A DNA stretch of 64,000 bases from Microbacterium kunmingense (GCF_023155745.1 NZ_JAKNUS010000006.1:124001-188000); one strand, 5' to 3'. Shown: positions 51,717 through 59,669, numbered from the stretch's first letter. Notes: generated by a model not told the origin, from the letters alone. Made by a program: numbers and translations.

Positions 51717-52079
51717 ATGAGGGCCCTCGACGAACGACGTTCCTCCGCCCGGCCGACGACGGTCATGCTGATCGGAGTATTGGTCGTGACTCTGGTCGCG
51801 CTCGTCGCGGTCGGCTTGATCTGGTGGGTCGCCGTGCCGGTTGGGCCAGAGGCTTGTTCTCTCGTGTTGCCAGGCCCGGGAAACTGCTTCATTCATGATC
51901 GGCTGGCCGCTGCAACCGTTTGGACTGTGGTCATCGCACTCGCGTATCTCGCCGCGATCGTTGCGACTGTGCTTCTCTCCCGGCGGTGGCCCAGGGTCGT
52001 CGGCGCGGGGATCGTTGTGCTGCTGGTGTTGGGTGTCGCAGGGTTCGTTGCTGCAGCCTGGATCCCTGCACTCGCGTGA
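51717..52079 (+). CDS. Hypothetical small membrane protein, three TM segments
   Basis: A 120-aa protein with helices around residues 16-42, 65-85 and 92-115; two cysteines flank the extracytoplasmic loop (ACSLVLPGPGNCF) and may pair. It is not recognised as a named family. The start comes from the -10 box. Its 3' end converges with the recombinase module 23 bp away. Codon use is somewhat less GC-biased than its neighbours (for example TTGGGC, ACCGTT), which may mark a younger region. Confidence 0.65.
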   Translation: MRALDERRSSARPTTVMLIGVLVVTLVALVAVGLIWWVAVPVGPEACSLVLPGPGNCFIHDRLAAATVWTVVIALAYLAAIVATVLLSRRWPRVVGAGIVVLLVLGVAGFVAAAWIPALA

Positions 52080-52102
52080 GAGACGGGCCCAACTGCAAGG
52101 GG

Positions 52103-53554
52103 TCAACGGGTTCGTCTTGAGGTGTAGTCAAGGAAAGTGGCGCCGGCGTTGCGGCGGTGTTTGTCGGTGACGTTGTAGCTGTAGTTGAGCGAGTCGGCGA
52201 CGACGGGCGCGGGTAGCTCGAGCACGAGGGCGCGCATCGCGGCGTTTCGTGCACCGCGGAGGTCGATTCCGGCGTCGCGGAGCTTGTTCATCAGCGTGGT
52301 CTGGTTCAGGTGCTTGCCGGGGCGGCGGCCGGGGAAGAGCCAAGGGGTGTCGCGATGGGCGGCGGTGTTCCTATTCGGTAGCGCCGCAAGGTGGTTCCGG
52401 ATGATCTGCGCGAACGGGCCGGGAATGGTGAGCGCGTCGTCGGTGAACGACACGGTGAGCGCGTTGTGCTCGTCGCGGACTTGGACGAGCTGCATGCCGA
52501 CGATGCGGGTGAGTGGTTGCGCGTAGAGGAGGAGCAGGAGGGCTGCCGCGCGTTCGTCGGTTGTGAGTTTGTCGCCTGGTTCGATCAGACGGGCGATGTG
52601 CTCGAGTCGTTGCTGTTGGGTGATGACGGGTTCGGTCTTGGCCACCCGGTAGGGGAATGTCAGCGACGGGATGTGTCGGTGCGCGATCGCCCAGCGGACG
52701 AATGTGCGTGCCAGGCTGCGCGTGGTGGGGCCGGTGGCGAGCCAGTCGTCGACGCAGGACTGGGTGCAGGTAGCGGGGGCGAGTCCTGCGCCGCGGACGT
52801 GCGCGAGAAAGTCGAGTGCGACGGTGGTGGATTGCTTCGCGGCGAGAAAGCTGCCCTTCTTCAAGTCGCCGGCGTCGGCGAGACGCTGCAGCCTGTTGAG
52901 GTGAACCCAGCGGGCGTATTGCTTGATCAGGCGGGCGTCCGCGGGGTGCGCGGCGGGGAGTTTGGCGTCAAGCCAGGTGGCGAATCGTTCGACGTCGAGG
53001 TGGACTGGGGGGAGCAGTCGGTGTTCGATGCAGAGCTCTCGGAGGAAGGCGACTTTCGTGGGCTCGGGGTGGTCGGTGAACGTCGCATGCTCCATGGGGA
53101 CGACGTCGTGGGCGAGGTCTCGGAGCAGTCTGGTGGCGTCGGGGTTGACGGTCAGCCAGGTGCGGGCGCTGCGGGCGCGGGTCTGCTGGGTCAGCGCGGT
53201 GAAGAGCGGCATCACGGTGGGGTTGATCGCGCCGGTTGGGTCGGCGAGGAGTGCCGTGAGGTCGTCGGTGAGGCAGCAGTGGGCGCAGAGGCCGACGCGG
53301 ACGGGTTCGTCTTCGCGGCCGCAGCGGGTGCAGTGGAAGTCTTTCGGGATGCCGGCGCAGTCGACGCAGACCGGGGTCTCGTCCAGGAGGCCGGGCAGCA
53401 GGCGGTGCTGACCGCAGGGGCGGCAGGTGCCGTGGATGCGGGTGGCGCGTTGGTAGCAGCGGCGGCAGATCGATCCCTCTGGCCAAGTCGTCGCGAACCT
53501 GACATCGCTGCGCGCGCAGCGCGCGCACTCCCGCAGCGCCCTTCCAGGGGTCAC
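52103..53554 (-). CDS. Multi-zinc-ribbon protein with degenerate tyrosine-recombinase-like domain
   Basis: A 483-aa protein, third gene of the recombinase module. The first 95 residues hold about 13 cysteines, twelve of them as CxxC pairs (about 10/13, 30/33, 44/47, 63/66, 75/78 and 90/93), i.e. several zinc ribbons. The C-terminal 200 residues follow the tyrosine-recombinase pattern: LLLLYAQPLTRIVGM (box I Arg), PWLFPGRRPGKHLN, then ARNAAMRALV where HxLR is expected, and a late Tyr in FLDYTS. The box II His and the GH motif are missing, so it is probably not catalytic alone. The GTG overlaps the HTH gene stop. A longer open frame to 54340 is rejected because it runs inside the integrase. Confidence 0.7.
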   Translation of the reverse strand: MTPGRALRECARCARSDVRFATTWPEGSICRRCYQRATRIHGTCRPCGQHRLLPGLLDETPVCVDCAGIPKDFHCTRCGREDEPVRVGLCAHCCLTDDLTALLADPTGAINPTVMPLFTALTQQTRARSARTWLTVNPDATRLLRDLAHDVVPMEHATFTDHPEPTKVAFLRELCIEHRLLPPVHLDVERFATWLDAKLPAAHPADARLIKQYARWVHLNRLQRLADAGDLKKGSFLAAKQSTTVALDFLAHVRGAGLAPATCTQSCVDDWLATGPTTRSLARTFVRWAIAHRHIPSLTFPYRVAKTEPVITQQQRLEHIARLIEPGDKLTTDERAAALLLLLYAQPLTRIVGMQLVQVRDEHNALTVSFTDDALTIPGPFAQIIRNHLAALPNRNTAAHRDTPWLFPGRRPGKHLNQTTLMNKLRDAGIDLRGARNAAMRALVLELPAPVVADSLNYSYNVTDKHRRNAGATFLDYTSRRTR

Positions 53555-53877
53555 TGCGGTTTGCGGATTCGCGCGCGGGCGGGCCGGAACGCGCCCTGTG
53601 CGGGGGCGGCGTCGGCGGTTCCGGTGGCGCGATCGGGCGCGGCCTGGACCGTGATGGGGCAGAGCTCCTCGAAGCTGCAGTCCAGCGTGTCGAGGATCGC
53701 GCCCAGCAGGTTCAGGTTCATGCGCTCCGGGGTGCCGCCCACGAGGCGATAGATCTGCGAGTCCGAGAGGTGGATGCCGCGATCGCTGAGGTGCGGGATC
53801 AGGTCGGAGATGGTGTTCATCCCGCGGGCGGCCATCAGTTCCCGCAGCCGCCAGCCGTGCTCGATTCGACGTTGCAT
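53551..53877 (-). CDS. XRE/Cro-type helix-turn-helix regulator
   Basis: A 108-aa protein. Residues about 8-75 form a Cro/C1-type HTH: WRLRELMAARGMNTISDLI, then HLSDSQIYRLVGGTPERMN as recognition helix, and LLGAILDTLDCSFEELCPI, the common end of small XRE regulators of the YozG kind. The last 30 residues are Ala/Arg-rich and disordered. The ATG is preceded by AAGGAG inside the integrase 3' end. A likely role is control of its own module through the inverted repeat at 55015-55031. Confidence 0.82.
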   Translation of the reverse strand: MQRRIEHGWRLRELMAARGMNTISDLIPHLSDRGIHLSDSQIYRLVGGTPERMNLNLLGAILDTLDCSFEELCPITVQAAPDRATGTADAAPAQGAFRPARARIRKPQ

Positions 53878-53879
53878 GC

Positions 53880-55001
53880 TCAGTGCTCCTTCGTGATTGC
53901 TTGTGCGGCCATCCGGGCGATCGCGTCGTCGACGACGCGGGCCCGGTAGTCCGGGGAGAGGCCGGTGTAGATCGAGGTGGTCGAGGCGTGCTCGTGGCCG
54001 ACCTGCTGCTGGATGAAGAACGCGTCGTAACCGTCCTCGACCAGGTGGGTGACGTAGGAGCGGCGCAGCGAGTGGAAGTCGAGATCGTCGTCGAGGCCGG
54101 CCTCGCGTTTGACCTCGTTGAAGGCGCGGGAGAGGGAGTCAGCGGCGAGCATGCCGCTGCGTTCGCTGGGCCAGAGTGCGGTGGACTTCGGCGGGGCCAC
54201 CAGCGGGCGGACCTGCTCCCGCCACTCGCCGAGGCATTCGACGATCCAGTCGAACTCGGGCAGGGTGAGCACGGTGCGGCGTTTCGGGGGAGAGCCGCGC
54301 ATCGCCTTCCCATATCGGACATAAAGGATCCCGACGTCACCGAACTGGCGGGCGCGAGGATTCGCGGCCAGATCGACCAGATCCAGCTGCCGAACCTCGT
54401 TGCGGCGCAATCCCCAGGCGTAGGCGGTCTTCATGATCGTCGCGATCCGGAACGCGGCGACCCAGCCCTTCGCGCCGGCGCGGCGGATCCGCATCACCCG
54501 GTCGTCGGCGCAGTCGAACAGGTCCTGGATCTCGTCCCGGGTGTAGGGGCGCTTGCCAGGGCCGGCCATCGCGTCCTGGGAGTGGCGGGCGGTGTTCCAC
54601 TCGTGCAGCAGCTGCGTCGGGTGATCGCCGAAGCGGTCCCAGCAGTGCTGCACCCAGCCGTAGGCGGGGTCGGTCAGGTACTCCAGGAAGAGTCGCAGCG
54701 CGTTCTGATAGCCCAGCACGGTGGAGTGGGACGCGCCGCGCAGTGCGCGCAGCTCGAGGAAGAACTCGTCCACCATCGGCGTGGACCACGACCACGGATA
54801 GCTGTCCGCGAACAGCCGGAACCGGGTCACGATCGTGCGGCGCTTGTCCACCGTCGACGCCGACAGGTTGCGGGCGAGCTGCTGCGCCGCCCAGCCGTCC
54901 AGCATTGCCAGCCATACGCCTTCCTCGGCGTTGAACAGCGGGATCGCGGCCCGCAGATGCGCGGGAACCGCACCCGGGGCCACAGGAGGAGAGGTTCGCA
55001 T
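53880..55001 (-). CDS. Tyrosine recombinase / integrase
   Basis: A 373-aa site-specific recombinase with an intact active site: box I Arg199 (GLRRNE), box II HxxR at His310 and Arg313 (DFHSLRRSYV), His336 in VGHEHAS and nucleophile Tyr345 (TSIYTGL). The N-terminal 130 residues form a SAM-like core-binding domain (LSASTVDKRRTIVTRFRLF). No Shine-Dalgarno is seen; the promoter puts the transcript start only a few bases before the ATG. It is the first gene of the module. Confidence 0.9.
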   Translation of the reverse strand: MRTSPPVAPGAVPAHLRAAIPLFNAEEGVWLAMLDGWAAQQLARNLSASTVDKRRTIVTRFRLFADSYPWSWSTPMVDEFFLELRALRGASHSTVLGYQNALRLFLEYLTDPAYGWVQHCWDRFGDHPTQLLHEWNTARHSQDAMAGPGKRPYTRDEIQDLFDCADDRVMRIRRAGAKGWVAAFRIATIMKTAYAWGLRRNEVRQLDLVDLAANPRARQFGDVGILYVRYGKAMRGSPPKRRTVLTLPEFDWIVECLGEWREQVRPLVAPPKSTALWPSERSGMLAADSLSRAFNEVKREAGLDDDLDFHSLRRSYVTHLVEDGYDAFFIQQQVGHEHASTTSIYTGLSPDYRARVVDDAIARMAAQAITKEH

Positions 55002-55011
55002 ATTACGCGAA

Positions 55012-55041
55012 ACATTCGCAGAAAACGCGAACGCCTGTCAA
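55012..55041 (-). promoter_or_regulatory. Promoter of the recombinase module
   Basis: On the minus strand a perfect -35 TTGACA (55041-55036) is followed after 18 nt by GAATGT (55017-55012) as -10. This is the only consensus -35 with matched spacing found in the window and unlike the TAGGCT promoters of host genes. Confidence 0.5.
55015..55031. promoter_or_regulatory. Operator-like inverted repeat in the integrase promoter
   Basis: TTCGC-AGAAAAC-GCGAA is a 17-bp inverted repeat between and over the -35 and -10 boxes of the integrase; a further ACGCGAA copy lies at about 55005-55011. Its place suits repression by the module's own XRE protein. Confidence 0.4.
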
Positions 55042-55217
55042 GTGCACACAACGACACCCAGGTCAGCGGCATTTTCGATCCCGAGCTGGAGCCGTCCGCA
55101 GCGACCACACCTTGCGGGAGTAGCCACCGATGTGTCGGCTCATCCGGCGCCACACAAGGGAGGTCGAGGGGAGAGGCCAATTCGCATCAGCCGCGAAGAT
55201 GTCGTGGTCAAGCTGAC

Positions 55218-55231
55218 ATAATGTGCATTAT
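55218..55231. promoter_or_regulatory. AT-rich palindrome upstream of the DNA glycosylase
   Basis: ATAATG-TG-CATTAT, a perfect 14-bp palindrome, stands out in a GC-rich region, 32 nt before the -10 box of the glycosylase gene. It looks like a regulator site. The rest of 55042-55217 holds no recognised gene or repeat. Confidence 0.4.
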
Positions 55232-55262
55232 CGGTGATCGTAGGGATGTCGCAGGTACGCCC

Positions 55263-55268
55263 TAAGGT
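55263..55268 (+). promoter_or_regulatory. -10 box of the glycosylase gene (TAAGGT)
   Basis: TAAGGT ends exactly 6 nt before the ATG at 55275. Confidence 0.55.
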
Positions 55269-55274
55269 TGCGGG

Positions 55275-56093
55275 ATGCCGGAGGGTGACAGCGTCTATCG
55301 ACTCGCCCGGCGCCTCGAAGGCGCATCGGTCGATCGGACGATCGTGTCCGGTGAACTCCGCTCCGGTGCGCATGCCGGCGCCAAGCTCGACGGGCGACGC
55401 ATCCTCTCGTATGACACGCACGGCAAGCATCTGTTCACGCGGTTCGACGACGGATGGTCGCTGCACACGCACCTGAAGATGCAGGGATCGTGGTCGGTGA
55501 CGAGACGTCCGCTGCCGCGCGCCGAGCTGCACCGCGTGCGCTGCCGATTCGCCCTCGGCGACGGCGCGACGCTCTGGGGCGTCGATGTGCCGGTCATGGA
55601 GTACGCGCCGACCGCCGACGAGCAACGGGTGCGGGAACGGCTCGGCCCTGATCCGCTTCGACGAGACTGGGATGCCGCCGAAGCGGTCCGACGGCTGAGG
55701 AGACGACCTGATCGACCGACCGTCGCTGCGCTCCTCGATCAGGGAAACCTCGCCGGGCTCGGAAACCTCTGGGTGAACGAGCTCGCGTTCCTCCGCGGCA
55801 TCCATCCGTTCGTTCCGATCGGCGCGACCGACATCACGGCGATCGTCGGCCTCGCGGCGCGCTGCCTGCTCCTGTCCGCCACCGTGCCCGGCATGTACCA
55901 GGTGACCACGGGAAATCGGTCCCGCGGTTCGACCCACTGGGTCGTCGGTCGGGCAGGCCGACCCTGTCTTCGATGCGGGACGACGATCCACGTCGCGGCC
56001 GAGGTGCCCGACGATCCGGGCCGCCGTCGGACGTGGTGGTGCCCCCGGTGCCAGCCGGAGACAGGCGTGAGCGATACGATGCGAACGTCGTGA
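55275..56093 (+). CDS. Fpg/Nei-family DNA glycosylase
   Basis: A 272-aa bifunctional DNA glycosylase/AP lyase for oxidised bases. The N-terminal MPEGDSVYRLARRL supplies Pro2 (Schiff base) and Glu3; the helix-two-turn-helix is LLDQGNLAGLGNLWVNELAFL with the phosphate-binding Asn; the C-terminal zinc finger has CLRCGTTIHV and WWCPRCQ. The PEGDSV start and DQGNLAGLGN resemble the Nei-type (Nei2 of M. tuberculosis) more than MutM. Amylosucrase follows 21 bp after its stop. Confidence 0.9.
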   Translation: MPEGDSVYRLARRLEGASVDRTIVSGELRSGAHAGAKLDGRRILSYDTHGKHLFTRFDDGWSLHTHLKMQGSWSVTRRPLPRAELHRVRCRFALGDGATLWGVDVPVMEYAPTADEQRVRERLGPDPLRRDWDAAEAVRRLRRRPDRPTVAALLDQGNLAGLGNLWVNELAFLRGIHPFVPIGATDITAIVGLAARCLLLSATVPGMYQVTTGNRSRGSTHWVVGRAGRPCLRCGTTIHVAAEVPDDPGRRRTWWCPRCQPETGVSDTMRTS

Positions 56094-56114
56094 TCCCCGA
56101 TGATGTGGAGCGCC

Positions 56115-58013
56115 ATGTCCCGTCTCAGTCCTGATTCCGGGCTCGACCTCGACGCCGCCACCGCAGCGGCCCGGACGGCGCTCGGCGTCCCCGATCCGGG
56201 CTTCAGCGAGCGCCTGGCCGAGGTCCTTCCCGAGTTGCACCGGCTCTTCCTCCAGCTGTACGGCGACCGTGACGACGGACGCGAAGCTCTTGCCGAGGTG
56301 GTCGCCGCCGCCGCCGTGGGATGGCGCGATCGACCGGCGGGACTGAAAGCCCTCGACGCAGAGCGCATTGCCCACCCCGACTGGTTCCTGTCGGAGCGCA
56401 TGCTGGGCGGGGTCTGCTACGTCGACCGCTACGCCGACACCCTCGCCGGCATCCGCGCGCAGATCCCCTACTTCCAGGAGCTGGGGTTGACCTACCTGCA
56501 CCTCATGCCCCTGTTCGACTCGCCGGAGGGGAACAACGACGGCGGCTACGCGGTGTCGAGCTACCGGAAAGTCGACCCGCCCCTCGGCACCATGGCCGAC
56601 CTCGCCGCCCTGTCGGCCGACCTCCGCGAGGCGGGCATCTCGCTGGTGCTCGACTTCATCTTCAACCACACCAGCAACGAGCACGAGTGGGCGCGCAAGG
56701 CCGTCGCCGGCGACCCCGACTACGAGGACTTCTACCTCATCTTCCCCGACCGCACCATGCCCGACCGGTACGAGGAGACGGTGCGGGAGATCTTCCCCGA
56801 CGACCACCCGGGCGCCTTCGTGCAGCTGCCGGACGGTCGCTGGATCTGGGCGACGTTCTACCACTTCCAGTGGGATCTGAACTACGCCAACCCCCGAGTG
56901 TTCCGCGCGATGGCGCAGGAGATGATGTTCCTCGCCAATCAGGGCGTTGAGGTGCTCCGCATGGACGCGGTCGCGTTCATCTGGAAGCGCCTGGGCACCC
57001 CGTGCGAATCGCTCCCGGAGGCGCACCTTCTCCTGCGCGCCTTCAACCTCGTGCTCCGACTGGCCGCGCCCTCCGTGCTGTTCAAGTCCGAGGCGATCGT
57101 CCACCCCGACGAGGTCATCACGTACATCTCGCCGGATGAGTGCCAGCTGTCGTACAACCCGCTGCAGATGGCGCTCGGGTGGGAAGCCCTCGCCACCCGC
57201 GATGCCCGGCTGCTGCAGAAGGCCCTTGACGAGCGCCACGCCTTGCCGGCGGGAACGTCCTGGGTGAACTACGTCCGCAGTCACGATGACATCGGATGGA
57301 CATTCGCCGACGAGGATGCCGCAGAGCTCGGCATCGCCGGCTATCCGCACCGCCGGTTCCTCAATGACTTCTACGTCGGCCGCTTCGAGGGGACCTTCTC
57401 GCGCGGTGAGCCGTTCCAGGAGAACCCGAAGACGGGCGACGCCCGGATCGCCGGCACGACGGCTTCGCTCGCGGGCGTCGAGGCCGGAGACCCCGGCGGT
57501 GAGGACCGCGTCATCCTCGCTCATGCCCTGGCCCTGTCCACCGGAGGGATCCCGCTGATCTACCTCGGTGACGAGGTCGGCCAGCTCAACGACTACGGCT
57601 ACCGGGACGACCCCGCCCACGCCGACGACAGTCGGTGGGTGCACCGGCCGCACCGCGACGAGCGCGCCTACGCCTCCCGCCACGATCTGTCGACCGTCGC
57701 AGGACGCATCGCCACCCGGCTCCAGGCCCTCATCCACGCCCGGCAGCGCTCCCCCGAGTTCGCTGCGAGCAATCCGCTCGTGCCGTTCCACACGCCCTTC
57801 CCGCAGGTCGTCGGCTTCCAGCGCGTGGCCTCCGCATCGACGATCCTCGTCTTGGGCAATGTCGCCGACTCGGAGGTGCTCATCGAGCCGGTCACCTTCT
57901 CGGGCTTCCGATCGGATGCCACGGAGATCGTCTCCGACTCCCCCGTCGCGCTGCAGGGTGGTCTCATGCTGCCGGCGCACGGCGTGGTCTGGCTGCGCGT
58001 GAGGCCGGTCTGA
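56115..58013 (+). CDS. Amylosucrase (GH13)
   Basis: Transfers glucose from sucrose to a growing alpha-1,4-glucan, releasing fructose. 632 aa; Neisseria amylosucrase is 636. Catalytic residues are at Asp284 (VLRMDAVAF), Glu326 (FKSEAIVHP) and Asp391 (VRSHDDIGW), each two less than Neisseria Asp286, Glu328 and Asp393, which supports the ATG at 56115 over 56100. DGGYAVSSYRKVDP and QWDLNYANP also fit. No signal peptide, so it is intracellular. It lies between a DNA glycosylase and an AEC carrier, with no sucrose importer near. Confidence 0.93.
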   Translation: MSRLSPDSGLDLDAATAAARTALGVPDPGFSERLAEVLPELHRLFLQLYGDRDDGREALAEVVAAAAVGWRDRPAGLKALDAERIAHPDWFLSERMLGGVCYVDRYADTLAGIRAQIPYFQELGLTYLHLMPLFDSPEGNNDGGYAVSSYRKVDPPLGTMADLAALSADLREAGISLVLDFIFNHTSNEHEWARKAVAGDPDYEDFYLIFPDRTMPDRYEETVREIFPDDHPGAFVQLPDGRWIWATFYHFQWDLNYANPRVFRAMAQEMMFLANQGVEVLRMDAVAFIWKRLGTPCESLPEAHLLLRAFNLVLRLAAPSVLFKSEAIVHPDEVITYISPDECQLSYNPLQMALGWEALATRDARLLQKALDERHALPAGTSWVNYVRSHDDIGWTFADEDAAELGIAGYPHRRFLNDFYVGRFEGTFSRGEPFQENPKTGDARIAGTTASLAGVEAGDPGGEDRVILAHALALSTGGIPLIYLGDEVGQLNDYGYRDDPAHADDSRWVHRPHRDERAYASRHDLSTVAGRIATRLQALIHARQRSPEFAASNPLVPFHTPFPQVVGFQRVASASTILVLGNVADSEVLIEPVTFSGFRSDATEIVSDSPVALQGGLMLPAHGVVWLRVRPV

Positions 58014-58027
58014 GGGTCGGGCCGCAC

Positions 58028-58033
58028 TAGCCT
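58028..58033 (+). promoter_or_regulatory. -10 box of the AEC gene (TAGCCT)
   Basis: TAGCCT ends exactly 6 nt before the ATG at 58040. Confidence 0.55.
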
Positions 58034-58039
58034 TGAGGG

Positions 58040-58960
58040 ATGCTCTCGGCTCTCACCGGCTTCGTCGTGGTGGGTGTCGCGATCCTCATCGGCTACATCC
58101 TCGGACGCGTCAATCTGCTGGGAGAACACGCCCGCCCCGTGCTGGCGAGGCTCACCTTCTTCGTCCTGTCGCCGTTCCTGCTCTTCGTCGTCCTGGCCGA
58201 GGCCGATGTGAGAACCCTGTTCTCCTCGCTGCTGCCGGTATCGGCCATCGCGGCGGTGACGGTCATCGCGCTCTACGCCGTCGTCGCCCGTCTGCTGTGG
58301 CGTCGCTCGGTCGCCGAGACGACGATCGGGAGCCTCAGCGCCGGCCAGGTGAACTCCAACAACATCGGCATCCCGCTGTCGCTGTACCTTCTGGGCGATG
58401 CGGCCTTTCCGGCGCCGGTGATCCTCCTGCAGCTTCTGGTCTTCACTCCGATCACAATGGCGATCCTCGACGCCGTGACATCCGGTCGGTCATCACTTGC
58501 CAAGACGATCGGCCGCGTGGTGACCAACCCCATCGTCCTCGGATCGGCTCTCGGGGCGGCGGTCTCCATCAGCGGCATCGAGCTCCCCGAGGTCGTGATG
58601 GCGCCGGCCGAACTCGTGGCGAACGCCTGCGTGCCGGTGCTGCTCATCAGCTACGGTCTGTCGCTGTACGGTCAGCGCGTGCTCGGAGCGCACGGACGGC
58701 GACGTGACGTCATCCTCGCCACGACGCTGAAACTCGTGGTCATGCCCGCCGTCGCCTGGGCGGTGGCTGCTCTCGTCTTCGCACTCCCCCGCGCCGACGT
58801 GCTCGTGATCGTCGTCCTTGCCGCGCTTCCCACGGCGCAGAACGTCTTCAACTACGCCCAACGCTTCGACGTCGGCGAGGCGATTGCACGGGATAGCGTA
58901 TTCCTCACCACGATCGGGTGCATCCCCGTCCTTCTCGCGGTGACCGCGATCCTCAGCTGA
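58040..58960 (+). CDS. AEC family transporter
   Basis: A 306-aa membrane carrier of the auxin efflux carrier family with about ten helices in two halves. The broken-helix motif is in GQVNSNNIGIPLSLYLLG, and the second half has LPTAQNVFNYAQRF. Such proteins move malate, other organic acids or similar anions; the substrate here is unknown. The start is fixed by the -10 box. It converges with the CofE-like gene with a 10-bp gap. Confidence 0.87.
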   Translation: MLSALTGFVVVGVAILIGYILGRVNLLGEHARPVLARLTFFVLSPFLLFVVLAEADVRTLFSSLLPVSAIAAVTVIALYAVVARLLWRRSVAETTIGSLSAGQVNSNNIGIPLSLYLLGDAAFPAPVILLQLLVFTPITMAILDAVTSGRSSLAKTIGRVVTNPIVLGSALGAAVSISGIELPEVVMAPAELVANACVPVLLISYGLSLYGQRVLGAHGRRRDVILATTLKLVVMPAVAWAVAALVFALPRADVLVIVVLAALPTAQNVFNYAQRFDVGEAIARDSVFLTTIGCIPVLLAVTAILS

Positions 58961-58970
58961 GGGTCACCGG

Positions 58971-59669
58971 TCAGGCTGCGCGGATGATCCCCAGCGGCGT
59001 CGACTGGTGGCCCTGGCCGAGCGGATTGTCCTTCAGGATCGTGACGAGCTGGTTCTCGCGGGCTCTGCTCACCGTGGATCCCAGGATGTTGCCACCGAGG
59101 TCGTTGATGTCGACCACCGCAACCTCGGGAACGCCGTTGAGAAGGTCCTTGAGTCGTCGGGCCACCTCACGAGGGCGATCGGGGCCCAGGACGACGGCCT
59201 TGTTGTACGGCGGGATCGTGCCGCTGGTGGGTCCGTCGATCGCGCGTGCCTTGTCGCCGGCGATCCGGTAGAAGTCGCCCTTGCGTCCGAACAGCTTGGT
59301 CACGGCCGACACCGCGGCGGCGAGAAGGATCCGGGGGGTTCCGCACTCGCGCAGCGCCATCTCCATCGTCTCGGGCATGCCGAGTCCGATGCCGTGCGGG
59401 GTACGGGTGACGTACCGCGAGAGGAAGCGTGCGAGGCGTCGCGGCTGGATGTCCTCCAGGGGGTAGGACCGGCCCTGCGTGATCGCGACGATCTTCTCGG
59501 TCACGAACAGCAGGTCGCCGGGCCGCACGAGGCTCGTCGCGTACTCGCGCACGAACTCCTCGAGATCATCGCCCGGCATCACGACCCGCGTGCGGATCGG
59601 GATGCGGGCGAACGACTCGCCGTCGACGGTGACCGTGAGGGCCTTGCCGTCGTTCGCTTCACCGGTCAT
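58971..59669 (-). CDS. F420-0:glutamate ligase-like protein (CofE domain)
   Basis: A 232-aa protein resembling the CofE/FbiB ligase family that adds glutamate to coenzyme F420-0: IPIRTRVVMPGDDLEEFV, LRPGDLLFVTEKIVAI-like block (here LVRPGDLLFVTEKIVAITQG), and VAVVDINDLGGNILG near the C-terminus. No other F420 gene (fbiC, fbiA, cofC) is in the window. It follows sigA by 12 bp on the same strand, without a visible Shine-Dalgarno, so it is probably co-transcribed with sigA. Alternatives are a related amide ligase with another acceptor. Confidence 0.75.
   Translation of the reverse strand: MTGEANDGKALTVTVDGESFARIPIRTRVVMPGDDLEEFVREYATSLVRPGDLLFVTEKIVAITQGRSYPLEDIQPRRLARFLSRYVTRTPHGIGLGMPETMEMALRECGTPRILLAAAVSAVTKLFGRKGDFYRIAGDKARAIDGPTSGTIPPYNKAVVLGPDRPREVARRLKDLLNGVPEVAVVDINDLGGNILGSTVSRARENQLVTILKDNPLGQGHQSTPLGIIRAA

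Larger units (their letters stand above)
52103..55001 (-). mobile_element. Three-gene tyrosine-recombinase module
   Basis: Integrase, XRE-type regulator and zinc-ribbon recombinase-like protein lie in one coupled minus-strand unit (2-bp gap, then GTGA overlap), inserted between two unrelated chromosomal genes. The layout recalls multi-recombinase transposons such as the Tn554 group or RIT elements but the middle gene is an HTH regulator. No terminal repeats or target duplication could be found by eye, so the true ends are unknown; the given limits are the gene limits. Confidence 0.6.

Noticed and set aside
52391..53752. 453-aa plus-strand open frame opposite the zinc-ribbon gene
   Set aside because: Val/Gly-rich with no motif; the minus frame has ordered CxxC pairs and a recombinase-like end and is coupled to the HTH gene.
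53555..54340. N-terminal extension of the zinc-ribbon frame
   Set aside because: It would run through the HTH gene and into the integrase; the GTG at 53554 overlapping the HTH stop gives a natural start.
55140..57980. 946-aa minus-strand frame over the glycosylase and amylosucrase
   Set aside because: Antisense shadow; both plus-strand genes have full catalytic residues.
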